NCBI RefSeq assembly: GCF_018129025.1
Contig: NZ_JAAEDI010000023.1
Coordinates: forward strand, 1-64,000
Direction: 5' to 3'
Origin: Neoroseomonas terrae
Lineage (GTDB): Bacteria > Pseudomonadota > Alphaproteobacteria > Acetobacterales > Acetobacteraceae
Length of the DNA stretch: 64,000 bases
Shown here: positions 36,626 through 45,060 of the stretch, piece after piece
How the letters are laid out: each line of letters starts with the position of its first letter
Position numbering within the stretch: position 1 is the first letter of the stretch
Notes under the pieces: generated by a model
Databases searched by the model: none
The model's input: only the letters and a program-made list of their open reading frames with translations
Told to the model about the DNA's origin: nothing
Position numbers and translations under genes: made by a program

Positions 36626-37495
36626 TCAGGTGCGGGATGGCATGCGCAGGATCTCCCGCGCGTCGTCGGGGCTCGCGACCTCGCGGCCCATGTCGCGCGA
36701 CATGCGCGCGATCCGGTCCACAATATCCGCGTTCGTCGGGCAGCCAAGCTCCGGATACTGGTAATCGCCGAGGCCCGGCGCGACGTGCCCGCCTTCGGCG
36801 ATGGCGACAGCGGCGCAGGGGAAGATGTTGGCGTGCTTGGTGCACACCGCCCACTGAATGCTGCCGTCGGGCGGAACGGCATGAAAGAAGGCGCGCAGGC
36901 CGTCCGGCGTGGCATCGTGGCCGGCGAGCCGGCTGCCGCCGCAGAGCGGGATCTTCGCGAGCACGGGGTTGTCGAGCAGCCCCATCTCGATGAAAGCCGC
37001 CGCCGCCCGCATGAAGGGCACCGACCAGATGCCGAGGCTCGGCTTCACCCCCAGGTCGCGCATGGTCTTCGCGAAGAACATGCAGCTCTCGATGCTGTTG
37101 GCGTAGACCTTGTCCGTGCTCTCCCACTGCTTCTTCGCAGGGTTGTAGCGGTCCATGTTGGTGCTGCCGATGTCGATCGTCGCGATGTCGGGCTTCGACG
37201 CCTGGACATGCTTCACGCGGTCGGCCGCTTCCCCTTCAAGATAGACATTCCCGAGCGTCGTGTGGATCAGGATGTCGCTGCGCGCGCGGATCTCGCGGGT
37301 GATCTCGGCGTAGAGTTCGGGGCTGTGGCTCCGTTCGCCGTTGGGCCCGCGCGCGTGGACGTGCACGATGGAGGCACCTGCCTCACGGCACTGCGCGGCC
37401 TGCTCGGCAATTTCCTGCGGCGTGTAGGGAATGTGCTGGTTCGGGCCACGCACTTCCCACTCGTTCAGGCGGACGTTGATAATCAGCTTTTTCAT
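36626..37495 (-). CDS. BKACE-family (DUF849) beta-keto-acid cleavage enzyme 1
   Basis: 289 residues from ATG 37495. The family condenses a beta-keto acid with acetyl-CoA and releases acetoacetate plus a new acyl-CoA, using zinc. Zinc ligands HVHAR (His-x-His), a Glu in NVRLNEWEV, the TTLGNVYLEGE stretch, GGSRLAGHDATPDG and GLGDYQYPELGCPTNAD are family-like. It is a tandem paralogue of 37541-38425, with 45 bp between them. The substrate is unknown; members act on dehydrocarnitine, 3-keto-5-aminohexanoate or beta-ketoadipate. Confidence 0.88.
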   Translation of the reverse strand: MKKLIINVRLNEWEVRGPNQHIPYTPQEIAEQAAQCREAGASIVHVHARGPNGERSHSPELYAEITREIRARSDILIHTTLGNVYLEGEAADRVKHVQASKPDIATIDIGSTNMDRYNPAKKQWESTDKVYANSIESCMFFAKTMRDLGVKPSLGIWSVPFMRAAAAFIEMGLLDNPVLAKIPLCGGSRLAGHDATPDGLRAFFHAVPPDGSIQWAVCTKHANIFPCAAVAIAEGGHVAPGLGDYQYPELGCPTNADIVDRIARMSRDMGREVASPDDAREILRMPSRT

Positions 37496-37540
37496 GGCGT
37501 CACGTTCTCGATGTGATGGGAGCAAAATGCGTGCCTAGCC

Positions 37541-38425
37541 TCAGGCGGCGGGCAGGCCGAGCATGGCCCGCGTTTCGGCGGGCGTCGCCGTATCACGGCC
37601 GAAGCCGCGGGCCAGCTGCGCGAAGTAGCGCACCAGCTCCGCATTGGTCGGGCAGCCGAGTTCCGGATAGGGGTAGTCCCCGATGCCCGGCGAAAGGTGC
37701 CCCCCGCGTTCGAGCGCGACCGCCGCCGCCGGCAGGATGCTGCCTTCCTTGCAGGTCACGGTCCATTCGATACGTCGTTCGCGCGGCAGCACGTCCAGGA
37801 AGGCCAGCGTGCTGGCGATCGTGCAGGGATGCCCGCCGACGATGCCGCCTTCGCAGAAGGCGAATTGCACATAGGCCGGCTCCTTGAACACGCCCATGTC
37901 GAGCATCGCATCGGCGGTACGCAGGAAGGGGATGGCCCAGCAGGTGAGATGCGGCTTCACCCCGGCGCGATCCATCTCACCGGCCAGGTACATGCAGGTG
38001 CCGATGGTGTTCAGATAGGTCTTGTCAGTGGTGCGGAAGCGCTTCGCCGCCGCGTCGTACACGTCGATGTTCGTGCTGCCGACGTCGACGGCCGCCAGGT
38101 CCGCTCGGTCCTGCGGCTGGTCGCGCATGCGCGCGATGTGCGCGGCCCGGGCCTCATCACCCTTGATGGTGTTCTGGCCGAGCGTGCAGTCGATCAGGAT
38201 ATCGGTCCGCGCACGAATGCGCCGGATGATGTCGAGATAGACATCCGAGTCGTGCGACGGCGACCCATCCGCGTTTCGCGCATGGAAATGCACGATGGAG
38301 GCGCCGGCCTCCCGGCAGGCGGCGGCCGTTTCCGCAATTTCCTCCGGCGTGAAGGGAATGTGCGGGTTGCGGTCGCGCGGCGCGTACTCGTTGATCCGCG
38401 CCATGATGATGACCTTCTTGGCCAT
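37541..38425 (-). CDS. BKACE-family (DUF849) beta-keto-acid cleavage enzyme 2
   Basis: 294 residues, zinc motif HFHAR, Glu in MARINEYAP, TLGQNTIKGD, FCEGGIVGGHPCT and GIGDYPYPELGCPTNAE. About half of the positions match the adjacent BKACE, so the two are an old duplication with different substrate pockets (HVHAR versus HFHAR, GGSRLAGHDAT versus EGGIVGGHPCT). Second gene of the operon 39278 to 35011. Two distinct BKACEs in one operon suggest consecutive or parallel beta-keto acids. Confidence 0.88.
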   Translation of the reverse strand: MAKKVIIMARINEYAPRDRNPHIPFTPEEIAETAAACREAGASIVHFHARNADGSPSHDSDVYLDIIRRIRARTDILIDCTLGQNTIKGDEARAAHIARMRDQPQDRADLAAVDVGSTNIDVYDAAAKRFRTTDKTYLNTIGTCMYLAGEMDRAGVKPHLTCWAIPFLRTADAMLDMGVFKEPAYVQFAFCEGGIVGGHPCTIASTLAFLDVLPRERRIEWTVTCKEGSILPAAAVALERGGHLSPGIGDYPYPELGCPTNAELVRYFAQLARGFGRDTATPAETRAMLGLPAA

Positions 38426-38444
38426 GGACGTTTCCTCCCTGTTC

Positions 38445-39278
38445 TCAGGCGGCGGCGATGCCGGCGCGCACGGCGCGCGCGGCGAGTTCGTCGCGGCCCT
38501 CGCGCATCTCCTCGATCGTGCCGTAGGCCAGCATGTAGTGGCCGCGATAGCCCGCCTGCTCGATCAGCGCGAAGGTGTCCTCGAAGTCGATAGTGCCTTC
38601 GCCGGGTCGCAGGTGTTCTTCCTTGTCGCCGCGGTTGTCGGCGAGGCGGACTTCCTCCATCCGCGCCACCCCGAAGGCATCGAAGAAGCCCCGGATGCCG
38701 ACGGGCAGCATGTGCGCGTGGTTGACCGTGTAGGTCCAGCCGTAGATCTCGGGATCCAGGCGGTCGAAATAGGCGCGGCATTCCTCGACGTCGCAGGCGA
38801 GGTAGCGCACCTCGGCATCCGCCGGCTCGGGGTTCATGTTCTCGAGCAGCAGACGGATGCCGTGCTTCCGCGCGTGGTCGCCGAGGCTCTGCAGGCGCTG
38901 GATGCCGGTCTCCATCCGCCGGGCGTAGTCGCCGGTGAAGTGGAAGCCGCCATGCAGCACGATCCAGTCGGCGCCGAGCGGCTTCGCCAGCTCGATGTAG
39001 CGGCGGAGATACTCCTCCACGGCCTCGCGCAGGAACGGCGCGGTCTCCGCGACGTTGACGGCGGAGAGAGTGTGCAGGCCCAGGCGGATGCCCTGGCTCT
39101 CGATGCTGTTGCGCACATCGGCGATGCGCGTGGCGTCGAAATCCTCGAAGGCGTTGCCGGTGTCGCCCAGGCGGACGTCGATCACGCCAACGCCGTTGCG
39201 GGCGGACCAGGCGACGGCCTCCTCGATAGGCAGGCGCGCGCCGAAGTCGATGCCGATGCGGTCCTTGAAGTTGCTCAC
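38445..39278 (-). CDS. Sugar phosphate isomerase/epimerase-type TIM barrel
   Basis: 277 residues, AP-endonuclease family 2 / xylose-isomerase-like fold. Metal-site segments: WIVLHGGFH, LLLENMNPEP (Glu), YTVNHAHMLP (His), EVRLADNRGDKEEHLRPGEG and the final Glu in MLAYGTIEEM. Members include hydroxypyruvate isomerase and 3-dehydroshikimate dehydratase-like enzymes; the reaction here is not predictable. First gene of the four-gene minus operon, starting next to the divergent regulatory region. Confidence 0.85.
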   Translation of the reverse strand: MSNFKDRIGIDFGARLPIEEAVAWSARNGVGVIDVRLGDTGNAFEDFDATRIADVRNSIESQGIRLGLHTLSAVNVAETAPFLREAVEEYLRRYIELAKPLGADWIVLHGGFHFTGDYARRMETGIQRLQSLGDHARKHGIRLLLENMNPEPADAEVRYLACDVEECRAYFDRLDPEIYGWTYTVNHAHMLPVGIRGFFDAFGVARMEEVRLADNRGDKEEHLRPGEGTIDFEDTFALIEQAGYRGHYMLAYGTIEEMREGRDELAARAVRAGIAAA

Positions 39279-39320
39279 CGGATGGCGATCCCTTTGTGTG
39301 GCGCGAGAGGCGACGCGCTG

Positions 39321-39334
39321 ATTGTTGACAATAA
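39321..39334. promoter_or_regulatory. Operator-like site 1 (TTGTTGACAATAA)
   Basis: ATTGT-TG-ACAAT inverted repeat with 3' AA, 43 bp upstream of the isomerase start. The 13-mer TTGTTGACAATAA recurs exactly at 39441-39453. It is of the kind bound by GntR/FCD dimers; the GntR gene 43249-43944 is the obvious candidate. TTGACA within it could alternatively be a -35 box. Confidence 0.5.
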
Positions 39335-39358
39335 CCAGAAAAGCCGTGGCTGATCGGC

Positions 39359-39370
39359 ATTGTCAACCAG
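39359..39370. promoter_or_regulatory. Operator-like site 2, inverted variant
   Basis: ATTGTCAACCAG is the reverse-strand version of the repeated site (TGGTTGACAAT when read on the minus strand). It lies between sites 1 and 3, giving three related sites in the 200-bp divergent region. Confidence 0.4.
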
Positions 39371-39403
39371 CGCTGCGCACACCGGACTCTCACCTTATGG
39401 CGG

Positions 39404-40939
39404 ATGGATCGCCTGTACTCCTCTGGCAGCCGTTTGCCCGTTGTTGACAATAATGCCATCAGTGTGTCGCATGATCGTCGTCCCCGGCTGTCGCCGGCCA
39501 CTCCGTGGAGCCATGCCTTGCCTGTCCTGCCTGTCACCCCTCTCGATCCGGCCGCTCCGAGCCTGCGCCGCGCCTATGACCCGCGTCAGCCGCTGCTGCG
39601 CCCCTATGTCCGCGAGGCGGACAGCTTCCGCGACGGCCGTTCATCGCCACGCGAGGTGCTGGAAGCCGGCATCGACCGCATCACCCGGGACGAACCCGCC
39701 ATCCGCGCCTTCGTGACGCATGATTTCGCCGCGGCACGGCGCGCCGCTGATGCGGCGACCGCGCGGTGGAAGGAAGGGCGGCCGCTTTCGCCTGTGGATG
39801 GCATGCCCATCGTGGTGAAGGACATGATCGCGACCGCCGGCCTGCCGACGCAAATGAACAACCCGATCTACGCGGGATGGGATGCACGCACGGACGCCGC
39901 CTGCGTCTTCGCGATGCGCGAGGCCGGCGCCGTGATCCTCGGCAAGACCGTGACGACGGAATTCGCCTGCGGCAACTCCGGTCCGACCCGGAACCCCTAC
40001 GACAGCACGCGCACGCCGGGCGGCTCGTCCAGCGGATCGGCGGCGGCTGTCGGTGCGGGCATGGCGACGCTCGGCTTCGGCACGCAGACGCATGGTTCGA
40101 CCATTCGTCCGGCCGGATACTGCGGCGCCTATGCGCTGAAGCCGACGCATGGCGCGCTGCATGTAGGCGGCATCACGCCGCTGGGCGCCACGCTCGACCA
40201 TCTCGGCCTGATCGGTGCGAGCCTCGAGGATGTGTGGGCATCCGGCATGGCGATCTCGCGCATCGTGGGCGGGACGCCGCCGCATCCGGGCCTCGCCGGC
40301 CCCGCGACCGCGCCGGCGCCGGCGCAGCCGCGCACCCTGGTGCGGCTCGACACGCTCGGCTGGAGCGAGACGCCGGACAGTTCGCGCGCGGCCTTCGAGG
40401 CCGCCATTGCCGCGCTCGGCCAGGCGGGTGTGCGCATCGTGGACAAGGACAACGACGCCGAGGTCGCGGCGCTGGAAGCGGCGTTGACGGAGATCGGCGA
40501 GTTCGCCAACGACCTGCTGGCCTGGGAAGCGCGCTGGCCGCTGGCGGCGTATCGCGCCCACGGCCCGGAGATGGTCGGCGGCCGTATCCACGACCTGCTG
40601 GAGCGCGCCGCGCGGCTCGATCCGGCGGCCTATGCGCGAGCCGTCGGCGACCGCCAGCGTCTGCGCGACCGCGTGGCAGCCTTCGCCGGTCGCGCCGACG
40701 GCTTCGTCATGTTGTGTTCCAGCGGGCCCGCGATCCAGGATCACGCCTTCACGGGCTCGCGCAACTACGCGCTGCCCTGGACGCTGGTTGGTGCGCCCGC
40801 CTTCGCCCTGCCGCTGCTCGTCGCGGAGGACCTGCCGCTTGGCCTGCAGATTGCTGGCTTCGCCGAGCAGGATGCGGAAGCCTGCGCGATCGCCGGCTGG
40901 GTCCGCGACACGCTGCTGCCGCCGCACCGCGACCATTGA
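39404..40939 (+). CDS. Amidase signature-family enzyme 1
   Basis: Up to 511 residues. Amidase signature: catalytic Lys139 in MPIVVKDMIATAG, the Ser-rich loop PGGSSSGSAAAVGAGM and the nucleophile Ser in TQTHGSTIRPAGYCG (Ser232, numbering from the first ATG). The start is uncertain: ATG at 39404 would place operator site 3 inside the gene and the first 45 residues are not family-like, so GTG 39464 or TTG 39518 (TGGAG upstream) is more likely. First gene of an operon of amidase, TctC, amidase and GntR. The amide substrate is unknown. Confidence 0.88.
   Translation: MDRLYSSGSRLPVVDNNAISVSHDRRPRLSPATPWSHALPVLPVTPLDPAAPSLRRAYDPRQPLLRPYVREADSFRDGRSSPREVLEAGIDRITRDEPAIRAFVTHDFAAARRAADAATARWKEGRPLSPVDGMPIVVKDMIATAGLPTQMNNPIYAGWDARTDAACVFAMREAGAVILGKTVTTEFACGNSGPTRNPYDSTRTPGGSSSGSAAAVGAGMATLGFGTQTHGSTIRPAGYCGAYALKPTHGALHVGGITPLGATLDHLGLIGASLEDVWASGMAISRIVGGTPPHPGLAGPATAPAPAQPRTLVRLDTLGWSETPDSSRAAFEAAIAALGQAGVRIVDKDNDAEVAALEAALTEIGEFANDLLAWEARWPLAAYRAHGPEMVGGRIHDLLERAARLDPAAYARAVGDRQRLRDRVAAFAGRADGFVMLCSSGPAIQDHAFTGSRNYALPWTLVGAPAFALPLLVAEDLPLGLQIAGFAEQDAEACAIAGWVRDTLLPPHRDH
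39440..39453. promoter_or_regulatory. Operator-like site 3 (TTGTTGACAATAA)
   Basis: Exact second copy of the 13-mer TTGTTGACAATAA, 65-78 bp before the likely amidase starts. Together with sites 1 and 2 it suggests joint control of both divergent operons by one regulator. Confidence 0.5.
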
Positions 40940-40951
40940 AGGACCGAACCG

Positions 40952-41917
40952 ATGCTGTCACGTCGTACATTGATTGCCGCCCTGCCGGGCCTGCTCGCTG
41001 CGCCGGCAGTGCGGGCGCAGGATTTCCCGAACCGCACCATCCGCTTCATCGTGGGCTTCCCGCCGGGCGGGACGACCGACATCGCCGCACGGCTGATGGC
41101 GCCGAAGATGCAGGCGCTGCTCGGCCAGCCTGTCGTGGTCGAAAACCGCACCGGCGCGGGCGGCAACATTGGCTCGGAGTTCGTCGTGCGGGCGCCGGCC
41201 GACGGGCATACGATTCTGATGGGAACGATCGGCGGCCTGTCGATCAACCCCGCACTCTACGGCAACCTCACCTTCGATCCGGCGATGGACCTCGCGCCCA
41301 TCACGCGCGTCGGCATGATCCTGAACGTGCTCGCGGTGCCGGCGGAGCGCACCTGGCGCAACACGGCTGAGATGGTGACGGCGGCGAAGGCCTCGCCGCT
41401 GACCTTCGGCTCCTCCGGTGCGGGCGGCGCGGGGCACATGGCGGGTGAGCAGCTCAATCTGATGGCGGGGCTGCAGAACATTCACGTGCCCTATCGCGGT
41501 GGCGCGCCACTGATCACCGATCTGATGGCGGGGCGCATCGACTTCGCCTTCACCCCGGCTTCGGGCGCCAAGCCGCAGGCGGATGCGGGCAAGCTGCGCA
41601 TGATCGCGGTCTCGACGAAGGACCGCAGCACATTGCTTCCTGAGATTCCGGCCGTCGCCGAATCCGCAGGACTCGCCGGCTTCGACATGGCGGATTGGAG
41701 CGCGCTGATGGCACCGCGCGGGACGCCAGCGCCGGTAGTGCGCACGCTGCACGGCGCCGCCACGGCCGCGCTGCGCGACCCGGAGCTTGTGGCCGCGCTG
41801 GGGCAGCGCGGCATCGAATCCACGCCGTCCTCGCCAGAGGAGTGCGGCGCCTTCATCCAGGCTGAGACCGCCAAGTGGCTGCCGGTGGTGCGTGCCTCGG
41901 GCGCGCGGCCCGATTGA
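40952..41917 (+). CDS. Tripartite tricarboxylate transporter binding protein (TctC/Bug)
   Basis: 321 residues. Signal peptide MLSRRTLIAALPGLLAAPAVRA, then FPNRTIRFIVGFPPGGTTDIAARLMAP, ENRTGAGGNIGSEFVVRAPADGHT, VPYRGGAPLITDLMAGRIDF and STLLPEIPAVAES. A Bug-type periplasmic receptor without TctAB neighbours. It is 12 bp after amidase 1 and 46 bp before amidase 2, so the ligand is probably an amide or its acid product. Confidence 0.93.
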   Translation: MLSRRTLIAALPGLLAAPAVRAQDFPNRTIRFIVGFPPGGTTDIAARLMAPKMQALLGQPVVVENRTGAGGNIGSEFVVRAPADGHTILMGTIGGLSINPALYGNLTFDPAMDLAPITRVGMILNVLAVPAERTWRNTAEMVTAAKASPLTFGSSGAGGAGHMAGEQLNLMAGLQNIHVPYRGGAPLITDLMAGRIDFAFTPASGAKPQADAGKLRMIAVSTKDRSTLLPEIPAVAESAGLAGFDMADWSALMAPRGTPAPVVRTLHGAATAALRDPELVAALGQRGIESTPSSPEECGAFIQAETAKWLPVVRASGARPD

Positions 41918-41963
41918 TGTGACGCATCCGGCGCGTTAGCTGGATGCAACCGACGGAGGCAGG

Positions 41964-43262
41964 ATGATGACCGGGCAGCGGCTGAGCGATCTGACAGCGA
42001 CCGAGACGGCCCGGCGTATCGCCCAGGGCAGCATCACGGCGCGTTCCGTGGTTGAGGCCTGCCTCGAACAGGTGGCGCAGCGCGAACCGGAGGTGCTTGC
42101 GTTCGAGTATCTGGACGCGGACGGTGCGCGCCGCGCCGCGGACAGGCTCGATGCCTCGGGCAAGGCGGCGACGCTGCCGATCCCCGGCGCATGCTTCGCC
42201 GTAAAGGACATCATCGATACGGCGGACATGCCGACCGGCTATGGCTCGCCGATCCACGCTGGGCATCGCCCTTCGGCCGATGCCGCCTGCGTCGCGTTGT
42301 CCCGCAAGGCAGGCGGCATTGCGCTTGGCAAGGCCGTCACGACGGAATTCGCCAACGTGCATCCCGGGAAGACGCGGAACCCGCACGATCCGGATCGCAC
42401 GCCGGGCGGATCCTCGTCCGGTTCGGCGGCGGCGGTGGCGGCGCGGATGCTGCCGCTGGCGCTTGGAACACAGACCACGTCCTCGACCATACGGCCGGCG
42501 TCCTTCTGCGGCGTGGTCGGATTCGTGCCGACCTATGGGACGATCAGCGTCTCCGGCGTGCGTGCCGCGGCGGGCTCGCTGGACCGGGTCGGGCTGTTCG
42601 CGCGGTCGGTGGACGACATCGCGCTCTACGCAGCCGTCGTGCGCGGCGTGACGCCCGGCGACGCACCGTCCGGCCAGGCCTTCGCACCGAGGATCGGGTT
42701 CTGCGGCGAGTTCCTGGCGGGTAGGATGGACGCCGGGACAGGTGACGCGCTGACCGGCCTGACGCGACGCATCGCCACGGCGGGCGCGAGCGTCGGCACC
42801 GTAGCCGTCCCCTCCAGCTTCACGCGGCTGACGGAGGAGCATCGCTGGATCTCGAGCTTCGAGTTCGTGCGCAACTTCACCTACGAGATCGAGAACCACT
42901 GGGACCGGATCAGCACGACGCTGCGCGAAGGCCGCATCAGCCATGGCCAGTCGTGTCCCCCGGAACAGTATCTCGAGGCGCAGCGCCTGGCGAAGGAAGC
43001 GCGAGCGCGGGCGGACGCCCTGTTCGGCGATCATGATGTCCTCCTGGCCGCCTCAGCGGCCGGGGAAGCCCCGAAAGGTTCGGCGACGGGCGATTTCGCT
43101 TTCTGTGCGCTGTGGACAGTGCTCGGCCTGCCTGCCGTATCATTACCCCTTATGAGCGGCCCCTCGGGCCTGCCCATCGGCGCGCAACTCCTGGGCCGGC
43201 CCGGAGACGAAGCGCGGCTGCTGGCAGCCGCCGCGTGGATAATGACGCATGGTGCCGGATGA
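41964..43262 (+). CDS. Amidase signature-family enzyme 2
   Basis: 432 residues. Catalytic Lys in CFAVKDIIDTADMPT, loop PGGSSSGSAAAVAARM, nucleophile region GTQTTSSTIRPASFCG and C-terminal LPAVSLPLMSGPSGLPIGAQLLG. ATG at 41964 or 41967. Paralogue of amidase 1 but clearly diverged; having two may reflect two amides or sequential hydrolysis. Its end overlaps the GntR start by 14 bp. Confidence 0.92.
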   Translation: MMTGQRLSDLTATETARRIAQGSITARSVVEACLEQVAQREPEVLAFEYLDADGARRAADRLDASGKAATLPIPGACFAVKDIIDTADMPTGYGSPIHAGHRPSADAACVALSRKAGGIALGKAVTTEFANVHPGKTRNPHDPDRTPGGSSSGSAAAVAARMLPLALGTQTTSSTIRPASFCGVVGFVPTYGTISVSGVRAAAGSLDRVGLFARSVDDIALYAAVVRGVTPGDAPSGQAFAPRIGFCGEFLAGRMDAGTGDALTGLTRRIATAGASVGTVAVPSSFTRLTEEHRWISSFEFVRNFTYEIENHWDRISTTLREGRISHGQSCPPEQYLEAQRLAKEARARADALFGDHDVLLAASAAGEAPKGSATGDFAFCALWTVLGLPAVSLPLMSGPSGLPIGAQLLGRPGDEARLLAAAAWIMTHGAG

Positions 43263-43944
43263 TCGGCTGACGGCCGCGCTGCTGACGCAGCCGCAGGCCA
43301 CCGAGCACAAGACGCATGCCGACCGCGTCTTCGAGGAGATCGAGCGCGCGATCGTCACCGGCCAGTTCGCACCCGAAACCCGGCTCGGTGAGGAGACACT
43401 GGCCGAGCGGTTCGGCGTCAGCCGCGGACCACTACGCGAGGCGCTGCGGCAACTGGAGGGGCGTGGACTGGTCGTGCGGCTGCCGCACGCCGGCGTGCGC
43501 GTGGTGTCCCTGGGGCATGCCGACCTCATCGAGCTGTACGAGGTCCGCGCCAATCTGGAAGGGCTCGCCTGCCGCCTCGCGGCGCAGCGCATCAGCGACT
43601 CCGAAGCGACGGCGCTGGAAGCCTTGCTGCGCCAGCATGGGGATGAGGAAGGTGTGCGCACTGGCACGGCCTATTTCCAGGAACACGGCAGCTTCGATTT
43701 TCACTTCGCCATCGCGCGGCTTTCAAAGTCCCGCCGGCTGGAGAAGCTTCTCTGTGACGACCTGTATTCGCTGACGCGCCTGTTCAGGTTTCGGACCGGC
43801 CACAAGCCAGGTCGGCCACGCCAGGCCTATGACGACCACCTGCGCATCTGCGAGGCACTAGGCCGCCGTGATGCGGAGCTGGCCGAGTTGCTCATGCGGC
43901 GCCATATCGAGGCTGCGTGCAAGGAGCTGCAGGCGATGACGTGA
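43249..43944 (+). CDS. GntR-family (FCD) transcriptional regulator
   Basis: 231 residues. N-terminal winged helix: VFEEIERAIVTGQFAPETRL, then LAERFGVSRGPLREALRQLEGRGLVV, the GntR recognition segment. C-terminal FCD effector domain with metal/effector residues (EVRANLEGLACRLAA, FHFAIARLSKSRRLEKL, HLRICEALGRRDAE, LMRRHIEAACKEL). It overlaps amidase 2, so is cotranscribed and probably autoregulated; likely binds the TTGTTGACAATAA sites at 39321-39453. Confidence 0.92.
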   Translation: MVPDDRLTAALLTQPQATEHKTHADRVFEEIERAIVTGQFAPETRLGEETLAERFGVSRGPLREALRQLEGRGLVVRLPHAGVRVVSLGHADLIELYEVRANLEGLACRLAAQRISDSEATALEALLRQHGDEEGVRTGTAYFQEHGSFDFHFAIARLSKSRRLEKLLCDDLYSLTRLFRFRTGHKPGRPRQAYDDHLRICEALGRRDAELAELLMRRHIEAACKELQAMT

Positions 43945-44146
43945 ACCGCACATGACAGCGGTTCACGACGCAGGAGAAGCCATCTGCATGCAGCGTTGGC
44001 TCAGAAGGAAGCCGGAGTGCCGCCAGTCTGTCCAGAATGCGCGCCGCACCTCGCGCAGCCGCAGAGAACTGCGGCCGCAGCCAGCCTAAGCTTGGGAGCA
44101 AACAGGAAGTTTGGCTGAAGCCGCGCGAAATCGGCCAGAAAGACAA

Positions 44147-44173
44147 GGAGAACTGGCGGAGGGGATGTCCGCC
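44147..44173. repeat. 27-bp direct repeat, left copy (putative attL core)
   Basis: These 27 bases, starting GGAGAACTGGCGGAGGGGAT, are repeated exactly at 53924-53950, 9.8 kb away in the same orientation. An exact direct repeat flanking an accessory segment, next to integrase sequence, is the usual signature of a site-specific integration. It does not overlap a tRNA. Inside the segment, 46 bp further on, lie the arm-type repeats 44219-44240. Confidence 0.7.
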
Positions 44174-44218
44174 CATATCCGCACAACACCAAGGACTTTG
44201 TCGACATTTGGTCACTCA

Positions 44219-44240
44219 GTCCACAATTCAGTCCACAAAC
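44219..44240 (+). repeat. Paired GTCCACAA repeats (putative integrase arm sites, left)
   Basis: GTCCACAATT (44219) and GTCCACAAAC (44231) are 12 bp apart. The same pair with the same 12-bp period occurs at 53787-53808 near the other end. Short direct repeats just inside the cores are typical arm-type binding sites of tyrosine integrases. Confidence 0.55.
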
Positions 44241-44467
44241 AGATGACTGGCTGCGGTGGGATGGCACGGGATGCGGAGTTCCCTGCCGGCAAATCATCTT
44301 CGGACCCTGCCCTGCCCCGCCTGCCTGCCTGCCGGGGATGATTCAAAGTGCGCAGCTTCCCCCTTCCCAGAAAGTCCATCCCTCTGCGTGGGTTGCCAGC
44401 CCTAACCACTGCCGAATCGGCGCCTTCCCAGGTATCTCCAGGCTCGCGACTAGCGAGAGAGGAATCG

Positions 44468-44620
44468 ATGGGACTGCGACGCACGCCCAACACCCGCGCG
44501 AGCTTGCGCGACAGCGACGAAGGTCGGGCTGCGCGTTGCGCCGCCCACGGGGCTGTTTTCCAGTACGTCGCCTGCCTCGTCGCGGCTGGCGGCATCGTCG
44601 CTTGGGCGGTCCTTCGCTGA
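44468..44620 (+). CDS. Small membrane protein, unknown
   Basis: 50 residues from ATG 44468: a charged N-terminal half (MGLRRTPNTRASLRDSDEGR) and one C-terminal transmembrane helix (VFQYVACLVAAGGIVAWAVL). GAGAGAGGAATCG precedes the start. No family recognised. It belongs to a set of very short single-pass ORFs in the island (45536, 47456, 49998, 50083, 50392). Confidence 0.4.
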   Translation: MGLRRTPNTRASLRDSDEGRAARCAAHGAVFQYVACLVAAGGIVAWAVLR

Positions 44621-44756
44621 GGGCTACGCGGCGCGCGTCCGGGCTACCGCGCCTCGCGCGCGACGGCCGCCCTCGATGAGGTCGACGCGCGAATAGTTGA
44701 GAATTGGCGATCCTTATTCTCGATTATGGTTCATGGCACGTCGAGGTGGAACCGAC

Positions 44757-45041
44757 ATGCCCGATGGGGTGCATCTTCGAGGGATGTATAGCCGTTACAT
44801 GGACGAGGCGCGTGCGCTGCCGGGCAGTCGACGCCTTGTCGATAAGATTCTCATCCCCTTTCATCAGGCTTGTGACCAGCAAGATCTGGAAGTCGCGGCA
44901 CGTCTCCTCAAGATCGTCGAGGTCATGCTTCAGAAACCCGCCGCCACAATCCACGCGGATCGCCGGAGGACCGTGCAATTACTAGTCGCGGCTCATGAAC
45001 GCCTGTGGCTGCTGAAGCATCCTGAAGCGCAGGGGCACTAG
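44757..45041 (+). CDS. Hypothetical protein
   Basis: 94 residues from ATG 44757 (GAGGTGGA upstream); longer starts at 44733 or 44697 lack a ribosome-binding site. All-helical, amphipathic: YSRYMDEARALPGSRRLVDK, FHQACDQQDLEVAARLLKIV and RRTVQLLVAAHERLWLLKHP. The ACDQQDLEVAARLL stretch looks like a helical-repeat hairpin. No family known; composition is coding-like. Confidence 0.6.
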   Translation: MPDGVHLRGMYSRYMDEARALPGSRRLVDKILIPFHQACDQQDLEVAARLLKIVEVMLQKPAATIHADRRRTVQLLVAAHERLWLLKHPEAQGH

Positions 45042-45060
45042 AGATGTCGCGTTCGCATAC

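Larger units (their letters stand above)
43945..44467. other. Left island junction, no protein gene
   Basis: 523 bases between the GntR gene and the first island ORF. It holds the 27-bp att-like core and the paired arm-type repeats described separately, with Arg/Gly-poor frames and no supported ORF. Base composition drops relative to the region on the left, consistent with the switch from core to accessory DNA. Confidence 0.55.

Noticed and set aside
39441-39453. TTGACA inside the repeated sites as simple -35 boxes
   Set aside because: At 17-bp spacing no reasonable -10 hexamer follows in either copy; the exact 13-bp repetition fits operators better, though the promoter reading is not excluded.
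44147-44173. att core as a tRNA 3' end
   Set aside because: The sequence has no TTCGA T-loop or acceptor complement on either strand, so it is not a tRNA fragment.
44001-44297. 98-codon minus-strand frame across the att core
   Set aside because: Contains the att core and arm repeats; no coding character.
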